Shown here piece after piece: positions 8,846 to 24,455 of a DNA stretch of 64,000 nucleotides. Numbering within the stretch: the stretch's first letter is position 1; the number at the start of each line of letters is the position of its first letter. The notes under the pieces are model-generated. The model saw only the letters and a list, made by a program, of their open reading frames with translations. It ran no database searches and had not been told where the DNA came from. Origin of the DNA: Polynucleobacter meluiroseus (GTDB taxonomy: Bacteria > Pseudomonadota > Gammaproteobacteria > Burkholderiales > Burkholderiaceae); NCBI GenBank assembly GCA_945901245.1, contig CAMDKY010000004.1, positions 17,862-81,861 on the forward strand, in the 5' to 3' direction. The position numbers were made by a program, and so were the translations under genes.

Positions 8846-9543
8846 GAGAAGCGTCTAAGTTCCATTATTTGTGATTGGTAAAAGCCGCTCGCTATGCGCA
8901 GGGTAAAACTCACTCGCCAACTGCTGAGTAACTTGGATTTACCAATTAAATCCCGTAATTTTTGCTCTCCAACTGGCTCAATAAACGGCGCTCGATCTTT
9001 GCGGGGAAATAGGCGCCCCACACGAATCATGATTTCCAGCAAAGCAGAGCTGGGGGCAAAGGTAAAAATGATCTTTTGATGAGTACGTTCCGCCAAACGC
9101 TCCAGTACATTGACCATGTCGTCCGATTGATAATGGATCATCGAGTCCATACCCACGACATAGTCAAACTCGCCAAATGCTTCATCGAGCATGTCACCCG
9201 AGTGAAAGGCAATGTTCTGCCGCTCTTCTGCAGGAATACGTTCTTGTGCTAGCTCAACTAACTTGGGCGATAAATCCACTGCAACCACGTTAGCACCGCG
9301 CTTGGCCATTTCTAAAGCCAATGCGCCAGTACCGCAACCGGCATCCAGAATCCGCTTACCCGTTAAATCTTCTGGCAGGCGATTCAGAATACGTTGACGG
9401 GTTTGGTCTCTACCCGCACGCACGGTCGCCCGAATGCCGCTTACTGGCGCATCGGAGGTGAGCTTAGCCCAGGCATCGACCGCAGTACGGTCAAAGTAGT
9501 TCTTCAGCTTGCTTCGGCGATCTTGGTAGGACATTTCAGCCAT
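8842..9543 (-). CDS. bchM: Mg-protoporphyrin IX O-methyltransferase BchM
   Basis: A 233-residue SAM-dependent methyltransferase that methylates the C13 propionate of Mg-protoporphyrin IX, just before the AcsF step. The SAM-binding motif I is ILDAGCGTGALALEMA (about residues 64-79), followed by VVAVDLSPKLVELAQERIP. The N-terminus YFDRTAVDAWAKLTSDAPVS is characteristic of BchM. It is separated by 2 bases from bchL and overlaps lhaA. Confidence 0.96.
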   Translation of the reverse strand: MAEMSYQDRRSKLKNYFDRTAVDAWAKLTSDAPVSGIRATVRAGRDQTRQRILNRLPEDLTGKRILDAGCGTGALALEMAKRGANVVAVDLSPKLVELAQERIPAEERQNIAFHSGDMLDEAFGEFDYVVGMDSMIHYQSDDMVNVLERLAERTHQKIIFTFAPSSALLEIMIRVGRLFPRKDRAPFIEPVGEQKLRDLIGKSKLLSSWRVSFTLRIASGFYQSQIMELRRFS

Positions 9544-9545
9544 GC

Positions 9546-14240
<4,695 letters not shown>

Positions 14241-14251
<11 letters not shown>

Positions 14252-15860
14252 AGTGTGCCTTTGCATCGTATAAGGTTTCAATCGTGATCATCGACAGCCC
14301 CTGCTCTATAGCAAAACGCTCTGTATTGCGACGGGCCTTTCCACGCACAAAGAAAGGGATTTTTCCAAGCTCTTTCATGGCATCGGGTGCCCATGCTGCT
14401 TCACCTACTACGGCATCAACTACTGCACTGGCGGTAACGCTAATCTGTTCTGCTGGTATTTCTGTTTTGGCTGCAGCTGCTGGAGCATGGTTAACAGCAC
14501 GATGGCCTAAGTGCGATCCGGCAGCGCTGGCATCAAACTCAAAGTCTTCACGGAACATCATGATGAGGTGCTCTTCTAAGCCCATCATCAGCGGATGAAT
14601 CCAGGTATCAAACAGGACGTTTGCGCCCTCAAAGCCCATTTGTGGGGAGTAGCGTGCTGGAAAATCCTGCACGTGAATCGGTGCCGAAATCACGGCGCAC
14701 GGAATACCCAAGCGTTTAGCAATGTGGCGCTCCATTTGGGTGCCGAGCATTAGATCGGGAGTGAGTTCACTGGCTTTTTGCTCTACCTCTAAATAATCAT
14801 CGGTAATTAAAGCCTCTACGCCGTACAGTGCTGCAGCCTCACGCACATCACGGGCAAACTCACGGCTGTAGGTGCCTAGTCCAACGACTTCAAAACCAAT
14901 TTCTTGACTGGCTACGCGGGCGGCGGCAATGACGTGAGTCGCATCGCCGAAAATAAAAACCCGTTTACCAGTTAGGTAGGTCGAGTCTACTGATTTGGCA
15001 TACCACTGTGCGCGACTATTCTGGTAGCGGTCCACTATGCTGACATCAAGCCCTGCGAGGGCTACGACTTCAGCAATAAATTCGGTAGTGGCATTGACGC
15101 CAATTGGAATGACTTTGGTTGCAGGCTGACCAAACGTCCGTGTTAGCCAGGATGCGGCTACACCGGCGATTTCAGGATATAGAACCACGTTGAAGTCTGC
15201 CTCGCCCAAACGCTGCATGTCTGCAACGCTAGCGTTCAGAGGCGCTGTGACGTTGACTGTAACGCCCAGCTCACCTAACAACTTCTGAATCTCCTGCACA
15301 TCATCGCGGTGCCGAAATCCGAGTGCGGTAGCGCCCAAAATATTGCAGCTTGGCGCTTTACCCGCAGCGCGTGCAGCGGCTCGCTCTGCCACAAAACTGG
15401 CTGATGGTACTTTGTTAGTCGGCGCAGATAGCGTGCGTACTAACTGATAAAAGGTTTCAGCAGCGCCCCAATTTTCTTTTTTCTGATACGAAGGTAATTC
15501 CAGTGGAATAACTGGGATTGGTAAGTTCAGCGCCTTTGCGAGACCGGCAGGATCATCTTGAATTAGCTCGGCTGTACAAGAAGCGCCAACCAACATAGCC
15601 TTGGGCTGAAAACGCGCATAGGCCTCACGGGTTGCATTCTTAAAGAGTTCTGCGGTATCGCCGCCCAAGTCACGCGCCTGGAAGGTGGTGTATGTAACGG
15701 GGGGACGCTTTTTGGAACGCTCAATCATGGTGAACAGAAGATCGGCGTAGGTATCGCCTTGAGGGGAATGCAGTACGTAATGTACGTCTTTCAATGCAGT
15801 GGCAATGCGCATTGCGCCCACATGTGGGGGTCCTTCGTAGGTCCAGAGTGTCAGTTGCAT
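14241..15860 (-). CDS. bchB: Dark-operative protochlorophyllide reductase subunit BchB
   Basis: A 539-residue NifK-like subunit of the light-independent protochlorophyllide reductase, which makes chlorophyllide a. Asp36 (in [10 protein letters not shown]), the unusual aspartate ligand of the NB cluster, and Cys95 (in [17 protein letters not shown]) are both at the expected positions. The C-terminal segment [20 protein letters not shown] is the conserved terminal domain of BchB/ChlB. It starts 1 base after bchN and overlaps bchH. Confidence 0.97.
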
Positions 15861-15861
15861 A

Positions 15862-17687
<1,826 letters not shown>

Positions 17688-17715
17688 GCTTTTGCTAGTC
17701 CCATTTGATTGAATG

Positions 17716-17733
17716 TGTAAACAAAACTTTACG
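17716..17733. promoter_or_regulatory. Near-consensus PpsR site upstream of bchF
   Basis: TGTAAACAAAACTTTACG fits TGT-N12-ACA with one mismatch (final G) and retains the dyad TGTAAA/TTTAC. It lies 29 bases upstream of the bchF GTG and 93 bases from the second site at 17827, in the 204-base divergent promoter region shared by bchF and ppaA. Paired sites in one promoter are common for PpsR/CrtJ. Confidence 0.5.
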
Positions 17734-17826
17734 ACTAATTTAATTTACAAAATACCGTATTTACCCTTAGTTATTTGGGGTTTACCCTTAAATATGAGCT
17801 TTATTTACGGGTTATTCTATCAAAAC

Positions 17827-17844
17827 TGTAATATTTGTTTTACA
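17827..17844. promoter_or_regulatory. PpsR site upstream of ppaA/aerR
   Basis: TGTAATATTTGTTTTACA matches TGT-N12-ACA with dyad TGTAA-N8-TTACA. It lies 47 bases upstream of the ATG chosen for ppaA, suggesting that the ppaA-ppsR-crt operon is autoregulated, and it shares the region with bchF. The whole interval 17688-17891 is strongly AT-rich. Confidence 0.6.
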
Positions 17845-17891
17845 TTGATAGGAAGTTTATTTTTTTACACCACCCTTCACACGCGCCCCTT

Positions 17892-18785
17892 ATGTTGGCA
17901 AAAAAAGAAAACCAGACTGAACTAGTGGATTCACAGACCTTAGATACAGGCAAGGTGCTCGCTATGGTGAAAGGGATTGGGCGCGTTAATCAGACTGGTA
18001 ATCGGGATTGGATAGAAGATCGCTTGCTGCACACCATCTTGGAAACAGGTGCACTAAACGCACGACCCCACTCATCCGCCCACCTCACCTGGCAAATCAT
18101 TGAAGACCATGCAGATGAGTTTGTGGCTTTAATTACACGCGAAGGGCCGCAAAAAACAGAGCGCTACATTGCAGGGCTTCTCAACTTAGGCATGAGTGTG
18201 GATTCAATCGTATTGGAGTTAATACCGCGCATTGCTCGTAAGTTAGGGGATCAATGGATCAGCGATAGCCTCAGCTTCACGGAGGTCACGATCGCTACAG
18301 GTCGTTTACAAAAATTAATTTATAGCTTAGATCATTTATTTCAAGAGACGCGAACACATGCAGCCACTGCGCACACGATCTTAGTGAGTGCTGCGCCTGG
18401 TTCGCACCACACACTAGGGCCGCTCATCCTCTCAAATTACTTTACGTGGGCTGGATGGAATGTCTTAAATGAAAGCACGCCAAGTAAGCGCTTCATTGAG
18501 GCAGCCGTTGCACGCCAATCCCTTACTGCGATTGCGCTGAGCATTGCTGATTATGATCAATTGGATCAATTACCTGCTCTCATACAGTCAATACGCAATA
18601 AGTCGCGCAATCCAGGAATCATCGTGCTTACAGGGGGATCACTTTATAATGCAGATGCAATGTCGTTTGGACATATCAAAGCCGATATCAAGTCCAATAC
18701 GCCCGAAGAAGCATTGCATCAGCTTAATCGAATCTTAAACATTACCAATGATGTTGGTAATTTGGCTTCAGTTCTACCTAATTAA
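17892..18785 (+). CDS. ppaA: PpaA/AerR-type cobalamin-binding antirepressor
   Basis: A 297-residue regulator of the AerR/PpaA family: a helical N-terminal region (to about residue 155) followed by a B12-binding-like domain with APGSHHTLGPLILSNYFTWA around residues 168-187. The His172/His173 pair sits where the cobalt-ligating histidine occurs in AerR. These proteins bind cobalamin and counteract PpsR/CrtJ in a light-dependent way. I chose the ATG at 17892; the frame also opens at a TTG (17835) inside the PpsR site, so a longer form cannot be excluded. No obvious Shine-Dalgarno precedes the ATG. It is followed 11 bases later by ppsR. Confidence 0.9.
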   Translation: MLAKKENQTELVDSQTLDTGKVLAMVKGIGRVNQTGNRDWIEDRLLHTILETGALNARPHSSAHLTWQIIEDHADEFVALITREGPQKTERYIAGLLNLGMSVDSIVLELIPRIARKLGDQWISDSLSFTEVTIATGRLQKLIYSLDHLFQETRTHAATAHTILVSAAPGSHHTLGPLILSNYFTWAGWNVLNESTPSKRFIEAAVARQSLTAIALSIADYDQLDQLPALIQSIRNKSRNPGIIVLTGGSLYNADAMSFGHIKADIKSNTPEEALHQLNRILNITNDVGNLASVLPN

Positions 18786-18796
18786 AATAAGAAGAA

Positions 18797-20218
18797 ATGA
18801 CGCTCACTGCATACTCCAACGAAGTACTTGACTCAGTCGATATTAATGCAGCCGTCACGCTTGTCGCATATTCTGCTGATGTTGTTTTTGTACTCGATAC
18901 GAATGGCACCATACATGATGTAGTCAATGCAGAAAAAATTGGCATCGAAGATAGCAGTAGTCTTCTGAATAAAAAATGGATGGATACGATTGCAATCGAT
19001 AGCCACCCAAAAGTACATGCGTTAATGGATGCGAATGCAACAGAAGGCGCACAAAAATGGCGTCAAATTAATCAATTGTTACCCGACGGCAAATCCTTGC
19101 CTATTTTGTTTAGTACCGTTCACCTACAAAAGCAAAAAAGGGTTTTGGCAATTGGCCGAGACTTGCGTAATATTTCTGCACTACAACAACGCTTGGTAGA
19201 AGCTCAGCAAGAAATCGAACGCGACTATACCCGCTTACATGCGATTGAAAACCGTTACTCGCAATTGTTTAATATTACTGATCAGGCATATTTATTAATT
19301 GATAGCCAAACCCTGCGGATACTGGAAGCGAACAAGGCTTCCGGAACCTTATTAGGCGACTCTAAAAAGTTAGTTGGCAAAGCCATCGCTGATCTCTTCT
19401 CTAAAGCTGATCAAGATGCCATACAAGACTATTTTGCCGATTTTAAGATTGGTAACTTACAGCAAAATCGCGTAGTACACCTGCAAAATTCAGCCGATGA
19501 AGTAGAGATTTCGAGTGCTTTACTACGTGAAGGTCGGCAAAGTGTTTATTTAGTGAGCTTGAACCCACTATCGATCAATGCGGCCAATATTAATTTCGGC
19601 GAACAAAGTGCCTTAGTACTCAAAGCCATTGAAGAATCAAGCGATGCATTTGTGGTGACCAACCTGCAGGGCTTAATCCTTTCATCAAATAAAGCGTTTG
19701 TGCAAATGACCCACTCCGCCCAAGCAGAGTACGTCATCGGTAAATCATTGGAGCAATGGTTGGGGCGCTCAACAATAGATTTACGCATCATTTTAAATAC
19801 GCTACGTGAGCATGGCGCCATTAAGAATTACGCCACCACCATTACGAGCGATGATGGAAGCTCACCGCTAGAGGCTGAGATTTCAGGGGTAGATGTGCGA
19901 TCCCACAATCCCCCTGCCTTTGCTTTTAGTATCCGTAGCATTTCTAAACGGGTAGCGCAAGCTGGGCCTACGCCGAGTAATATAGAGAAAAATGCACGGC
20001 ACCTTACTGAATTGGTCGGCAAGGTTCCCCTGAAAGAGATTGTGACTGAGACAACTGACATCATCGAAAAGCTCTGCATTATTTCTGCTTTAGAGTTAAC
20101 GATGTCAAATCGCGCCTCTGCTGCCGAGTTATTAGGTCTGTCACGTCAAGGCCTCTACATTAAGATGCGTCGCTTTGGCATTATTGAGAATAGCGCTTCC
20201 GAAGACAACGACTCTTAG
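18797..20218 (+). CDS. ppsR: Photosynthesis gene repressor PpsR/CrtJ
   Basis: A 473-residue transcription factor that represses bch, crt and puf genes under oxygen. Visible order: N-terminal PAS-like domain (about 15-130), a helical linker rich in Gln/Glu (QQRLVEAQQEIERDYTRLHA), two PAS domains (about 155-260 and 280-390) and a C-terminal Fis-type helix-turn-helix, NRASAAELLGLSRQGLYIKM (about 438-457). The only cysteine in the protein is Cys427, just before the HTH, equivalent to the C-terminal redox cysteine of CrtJ. The central-PAS cysteine of CrtJ/PpsR is absent. GAAGAAATG gives a good ribosome site. Confidence 0.95.
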   Translation: MTLTAYSNEVLDSVDINAAVTLVAYSADVVFVLDTNGTIHDVVNAEKIGIEDSSSLLNKKWMDTIAIDSHPKVHALMDANATEGAQKWRQINQLLPDGKSLPILFSTVHLQKQKRVLAIGRDLRNISALQQRLVEAQQEIERDYTRLHAIENRYSQLFNITDQAYLLIDSQTLRILEANKASGTLLGDSKKLVGKAIADLFSKADQDAIQDYFADFKIGNLQQNRVVHLQNSADEVEISSALLREGRQSVYLVSLNPLSINAANINFGEQSALVLKAIEESSDAFVVTNLQGLILSSNKAFVQMTHSAQAEYVIGKSLEQWLGRSTIDLRIILNTLREHGAIKNYATTITSDDGSSPLEAEISGVDVRSHNPPAFAFSIRSISKRVAQAGPTPSNIEKNARHLTELVGKVPLKEIVTETTDIIEKLCIISALELTMSNRASAAELLGLSRQGLYIKMRRFGIIENSASEDNDS

Positions 20219-20229
20219 ATTACGTCATC

Positions 20230-20916
20230 ATGAGCAATCAAACCGCAGTATTAGTGTTAGTGGATATTGCGCCCGATGCTTTTCTATGGGGACTGTCACG
20301 TTACGTGATTGGTCGTTTTTCCCTGCGCGATATACCCGGCCTCCAATTTTTTAAAGTATTGGGATCCGGATTTGGCGGTGGTTTTAGCACTAAGCCCAGT
20401 TTGCACAAGCAAGGTTTATTTTGCCTATTTGATAGCGATCAGCACGCCAAGGAATTCCGTCAGAATTCAGCTTTAGTTCAGTCCTATATCACGCACTCCC
20501 GTGAATTTTTTGCCGTTACTCTCAATGCTTTCAGCACGAGAGGCTCTTGGGCTAATACGCAACTCGACCTTACAGCAAAACCCCCCACATCAGGACCGAT
20601 AGCCTCCTTAACGCGTGCATCGATCAAGCCTCTTAAAGCCAATGCGTTTTGGAAAAATGCACAGCCGGCGGAAGTCTCCATTAATCAATCTGAAGGTGTG
20701 CTTCTAAGTGCTGGTTTGGGTGAAGCTCCTTACTTACGGCAAGCGACGTTTACGATTTGGGAAGATGAAGCTGCACTGAATGCCTATGCACAACACGGCG
20801 CGCACCTGGCCGCCATTAAAGCAGCCTATGGCCAGCACTACTTTTCAGAATCGATGTTTACGCGCTTTGCTCCATCGGACATAGAGGGCGCCTGGCGAGG
20901 CAAGCAGTATGGTTAG
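20230..20916 (+). CDS. crtA: Spheroidene monooxygenase CrtA
   Basis: A 228-residue CrtA-family protein that adds a keto group to spheroidene, giving spheroidenone when oxygen is present. Family marks are FKVLGSGFGGGFSTKPSLHK near residues 39-58 and the C-terminal ATFTIWEDEAALNAYAQHGA segment with FTRFAPS. It lies 11 bases downstream of ppsR and 3 bases before crtD, in one operon. Its presence predicts a ketolated, reddish carotenoid as the main pigment. Confidence 0.92.
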   Translation: MSNQTAVLVLVDIAPDAFLWGLSRYVIGRFSLRDIPGLQFFKVLGSGFGGGFSTKPSLHKQGLFCLFDSDQHAKEFRQNSALVQSYITHSREFFAVTLNAFSTRGSWANTQLDLTAKPPTSGPIASLTRASIKPLKANAFWKNAQPAEVSINQSEGVLLSAGLGEAPYLRQATFTIWEDEAALNAYAQHGAHLAAIKAAYGQHYFSESMFTRFAPSDIEGAWRGKQYG

Positions 20917-20919
20917 GAT

Positions 20920-22425
20920 ATGAGTAAAGAACGCGTAGTGGTCATTGGGGGTGGCATTGGCGGTTTGTGCGCCTGCCTTGAGCTTGCCCACCTGGGTTTT
21001 GACGTGACACTGCTTGAAAAAGAGTTAGCTGTTGGCGGCAAGATTCGCCAAATCGCTGTTGGGGCTCCCGATGATCTGGGCTTAGTTGACTCGGGTCCCA
21101 CTGTCTTTACGATGCGCTGGGTTTTTGAGCAACTCTTTGATGCGTGTGGTACCTCATTTTCGTCGCATGTACAAACCGATCCATTGGATATCTTGGCTAG
21201 GCATACCTGGGGTGAGCGCCATCTGGATTTATTTGCCGATCGCCATAAAAGCGCCGATGCCATTGCGGCCTTTTCGAGTCCGGCAGAAGCAAAAGCATTT
21301 CTGGAATTTTGTGCAATGGCCAAGAAAGTTTATGAGTCGCTGGAGAAGCCCTTCATTCAATCCGCTAGGCCGTCCATGGCAGGCATGATGGGATCACTCG
21401 GCATCATGAAATCCATGCCCCTGATGGCGATTGGACCCTTCAGCGACTTATGGACCTCGCTGGGTAAATACTTTACAGACCCACGCCTGCACCAACTCTT
21501 TGGTCGCTATGCCACCTATTGTGGCTCTTCCCCTTTTTTGGCGCCGGCAACCTTAATGCTGATTGCTCAGGTTGAAATGGATGGGGTTTGGTCTGTGCGC
21601 GGCGGCATGGCTGAAATTCCGAATGCGATTGCACGCTTGGCACAAAGCAAAGGGGCTCGCATTCGCACCAATGCATCGGTACAGGCAATTCATCAGCAGC
21701 ACAATCGCATTCAGTCGATTGAACTGGCGGAAGGCGAGCGCATTGAAGCAGACTATGTCGTCTTCAATGGTGATATCAATGCCTTGCGCCAAGGCTTACT
21801 GGGAGCTTCACTGCAATCGGCTGTTTCGACCAGTATTCCTACTACCAGATCACTCTCTGCGCTAACCTGGTCGATGAAAGTCAAAACCAGCGGCTTTCCC
21901 CTGGTACGCCACAATGTCTTTTTTAACCGCGACTACGCCCATGAATTCAGGGATATTTTCCAGCACAAAGCCTATCCCAGCTATCCCACCGTCTATGTCT
22001 GCGCGCAAGATAGAAGCGATAGCGGCGCTGACTTAGCGCATGAAGAGCGACTGCTCTGCCTTGTCAATGCACCTGCCATTGGCGATCATGAAATTAACCA
22101 GAAGGAAATCGACCGATGCGAGCAAACCGCATTTACCCTACTCAAGCAATGTGGTCTGGAGATTCAGGAATCCAGCCATTCAACAATACGCACCAGGCCT
22201 TGGGAATTCAATCGCCTCTTTCCGGGGCGTGGGGGAGCGCTATACGGTCAAGCAACCCATGGTTGGATGAGCTCATTCCAGCGCTCCAATGCGCTGACGC
22301 AAATCGAGAATCTCTTTCTGGTGGGCGGGAGCGTTCATCCGGGTCCGGGAGTACCGATGGCCGCTTTGTCCGGTCGACAGGCGGTCGCGGCCCTGATGGC
22401 GCGCCGCAATTTAATCAAGCAGTAG
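20920..22425 (+). CDS. crtD: Hydroxyneurosporene/methoxyneurosporene desaturase CrtD
   Basis: A 501-residue FAD-dependent desaturase of the CrtI superfamily that introduces the C3,4 double bond after CrtC hydration. The dinucleotide motif VVIGGGIGGLCACLELAHLG is at residues 6-25, followed by VGGKIRQI. The C-terminal GSVHPGPGVPMAALSGRQA is the usual second FAD motif. CrtD rather than CrtI is assigned because it neighbours crtC and crtA and a distinct CrtI exists at 24442. Its 3' end overlaps the crtC reading frame extensively. Confidence 0.9.
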   Translation: MSKERVVVIGGGIGGLCACLELAHLGFDVTLLEKELAVGGKIRQIAVGAPDDLGLVDSGPTVFTMRWVFEQLFDACGTSFSSHVQTDPLDILARHTWGERHLDLFADRHKSADAIAAFSSPAEAKAFLEFCAMAKKVYESLEKPFIQSARPSMAGMMGSLGIMKSMPLMAIGPFSDLWTSLGKYFTDPRLHQLFGRYATYCGSSPFLAPATLMLIAQVEMDGVWSVRGGMAEIPNAIARLAQSKGARIRTNASVQAIHQQHNRIQSIELAEGERIEADYVVFNGDINALRQGLLGASLQSAVSTSIPTTRSLSALTWSMKVKTSGFPLVRHNVFFNRDYAHEFRDIFQHKAYPSYPTVYVCAQDRSDSGADLAHEERLLCLVNAPAIGDHEINQKEIDRCEQTAFTLLKQCGLEIQESSHSTIRTRPWEFNRLFPGRGGALYGQATHGWMSSFQRSNALTQIENLFLVGGSVHPGPGVPMAALSGRQAVAALMARRNLIKQ

Positions 22426-23342
22426 ATCCTGGCAACTACCTGTGGTGGTATCTGGATGCCCTGAGTGACGATGGCCAACACGGGCTCAGCATTATTGCCT
22501 TTGTAGGAAGTGTGTTCTCACCCTACTATGCGTGGGCTAATCGATCGAAACCCGCCGACGCCAATGATTACTGTGCACTCAATGTTGCTATATATAGCCC
22601 TGGTAATAAACGCTGGACCATGACTGAGCGTGGCGGCAAATGGATTCACCGCGATCAACATACCTTTCAGATTGGGCCAAGTGGGCTGCACTGGGATGGC
22701 AACTGCCTAACAATCGAAATTACCGAGCGTGCGATTCCGTTTGGCCAAAAAGTAGCCGGCACCATCAAAATGTATCCAGAACGACTATTTCAATTCACCA
22801 CACCCCTGGATGATGCTGGCAAACACCGCTGGGGACCGATAGCGCCCTCCGCACGCGTAGAAGTAAGCATGCGTCACCCCAATTTACATTGGCAAGGGCA
22901 CGCCTACTTTGACTCCAACGAAGGAGATGAAGCAATTAGTGTGCCGTTTACCGAATGGGATTGGTCGCGTGCCTCCCTAAAAGACGGCAGTACTGCCGTG
23001 ATTTACGACGTTCGCCAGAAATCAGGCGTGGAGCGACTGATTGCAATGCGCTTTAAGCCGGATGGCAGTGTTGAACCCTTTGAGGCTCCTGCACGCCAAG
23101 CCCTCAAGAAGACCGGCTGGCGCATACAGCGCCACATGCGTACAGATCCGAATACCCTGGCGAGCACAAGTAAACTTTTGGAAGATACGCCGTTTTATGC
23201 ACGCTCAATTTTGCAATCGACTTTGCTGGGGGAAGGTGTGACTTCAATGCATGAAACCCTCAATGTACCGCGCCTTGTCGCAACGAGTACCCAGCTGATG
23301 TTGCCATGGCGCATGCCACGCATACCCAAGCTCTTTTCTTAA
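22116..23342 (+). CDS. crtC: Acyclic carotenoid 1,2-hydratase CrtC
   Basis: Hydratase that adds water to the psi-end of neurosporene or lycopene. Recognisable homology starts near 22398 with APQFNQAVDPGNYLWWYLDA and continues through GLSIIAFVGSVFSPYYAW to the end. The frame has ATGs only at 22116 and 22149 and a TTG at 22263, all inside crtD; GAAGGAAATC before 22116 resembles a ribosome site, so I use it (408 residues), giving a 310-base overlap. The first ~90 residues are Ser/Gly/Arg-rich and probably disordered. From memory, the Rubrivivax enzyme (about 44 kDa) is also longer than the Rhodobacter one. The exact start is uncertain. Confidence 0.85.
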   Translation: MRANRIYPTQAMWSGDSGIQPFNNTHQALGIQSPLSGAWGSAIRSSNPWLDELIPALQCADANRESLSGGRERSSGSGSTDGRFVRSTGGRGPDGAPQFNQAVDPGNYLWWYLDALSDDGQHGLSIIAFVGSVFSPYYAWANRSKPADANDYCALNVAIYSPGNKRWTMTERGGKWIHRDQHTFQIGPSGLHWDGNCLTIEITERAIPFGQKVAGTIKMYPERLFQFTTPLDDAGKHRWGPIAPSARVEVSMRHPNLHWQGHAYFDSNEGDEAISVPFTEWDWSRASLKDGSTAVIYDVRQKSGVERLIAMRFKPDGSVEPFEAPARQALKKTGWRIQRHMRTDPNTLASTSKLLEDTPFYARSILQSTLLGEGVTSMHETLNVPRLVATSTQLMLPWRMPRIPKLFS

Positions 23343-23369
23343 AGAGTACTACCTCAGTCGTCTAGGATT

Positions 23370-24455
23370 TTAAGCAGCAGCCTTTTCTGGCTGCATAAAG
23401 GCATCGTAGTTTTTAATGCGGCGCTGCTCTACCCGCTCCATTAAATTGATGACCCAAATCATACGGTCCTCAATTGAGCCTTCGTAATGGGCATGCGGAT
23501 CATTGGGAAGTACGGCCGCTACCAAAAACTGCAGTTCGGCAATCGGCTCTAATGACTTTTGCGATTTGGGGCTATAAATACCAGCGGTTAAGGCTTGCCC
23601 CATCAAGAGCATCTTTCTGGAAAACGATACTACTGCGCGGTGATTAACCGAGTTCATACCCCGGCGCTCAACCTCACGGCCGATTTGGCAATAAATTAAG
23701 CGCGCTGCAGAAATGGCAGCACGGCAATTGCGGGGCAAGTCAGCAACCCCATTAATCGAGCGTTGGTACATGGCATCTGCCGTCTTTAATAAACGGGAAA
23801 CAACTGAGCCAAGCGCCTCGCTAAATACTGGATTCTGCAGCCAGGCATCGGGGTCAATTCCAACCTCACGCATCCAGCTTCGGGGTAAATACAGCCGACC
23901 GTTGCGAGCATCTTCACCCACATCGCGGGCAATGTTGGTCAGTTGCATGGCTAACCCCAGCTCGCAAGCCCGCTGCAGTACGACCGGATCGCGCACGCCC
24001 ATAATGAGGGTCATCATCACGCCAACGGAAGAAGCTACCCGTGCACCATAGGCATTTAAGTCTTCTAAAGTCTCGTATCGGCGCCCATCGCGGTCCCACT
24101 GAAATCCCTCAATCAAGGCCTCGAGCAAGACCTTAGGCACACCAAATCGCTCTACTACCAGTGCGAGCGCACGGTCTGCGGGTACATCGATTGGGTCTTG
24201 TTGGTAGATGCAGTTAAGCCGATCCTGAATTTGGGTAATCACGTCATTGCTGGCAGCTTGATCATCGACCAAATCATCCAGCAGGCGGCAAAAGGCGTAC
24301 AAAGCAGTTGCTGAATTGCGAATATTACTCGGCAGGATTTTAGAAGCAGCAAAGAAGGATTTAGAGCCATCTTTCATGAGCTCGGTGCAGGCGCGTAAAT
24401 CGAGTTGAAAGCCAAACTCTGCAGTAATGGCCCTCACGGAGCTATGTTGCGGCAT
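23370..24455 (-). CDS. crtB: Phytoene synthase CrtB
   Basis: A 361-residue prenyl transferase that condenses two geranylgeranyl diphosphates to phytoene. The two Asp-rich motifs are RLLDDLVDDQAAS (about residues 57-69) and ARDVGEDARNGRLYLPRSWM (about 176-195). Its start overlaps the 3' end of crtI by 14 bases, so it is coupled to crtI. It is the last gene of the crtE-to-crtB transcription unit and converges on crtC with only 27 bases between stops. Confidence 0.96.
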   Translation of the reverse strand: MPQHSSVRAITAEFGFQLDLRACTELMKDGSKSFFAASKILPSNIRNSATALYAFCRLLDDLVDDQAASNDVITQIQDRLNCIYQQDPIDVPADRALALVVERFGVPKVLLEALIEGFQWDRDGRRYETLEDLNAYGARVASSVGVMMTLIMGVRDPVVLQRACELGLAMQLTNIARDVGEDARNGRLYLPRSWMREVGIDPDAWLQNPVFSEALGSVVSRLLKTADAMYQRSINGVADLPRNCRAAISAARLIYCQIGREVERRGMNSVNHRAVVSFSRKMLLMGQALTAGIYSPKSQKSLEPIAELQFLVAAVLPNDPHAHYEGSIEDRMIWVINLMERVEQRRIKNYDAFMQPEKAAA

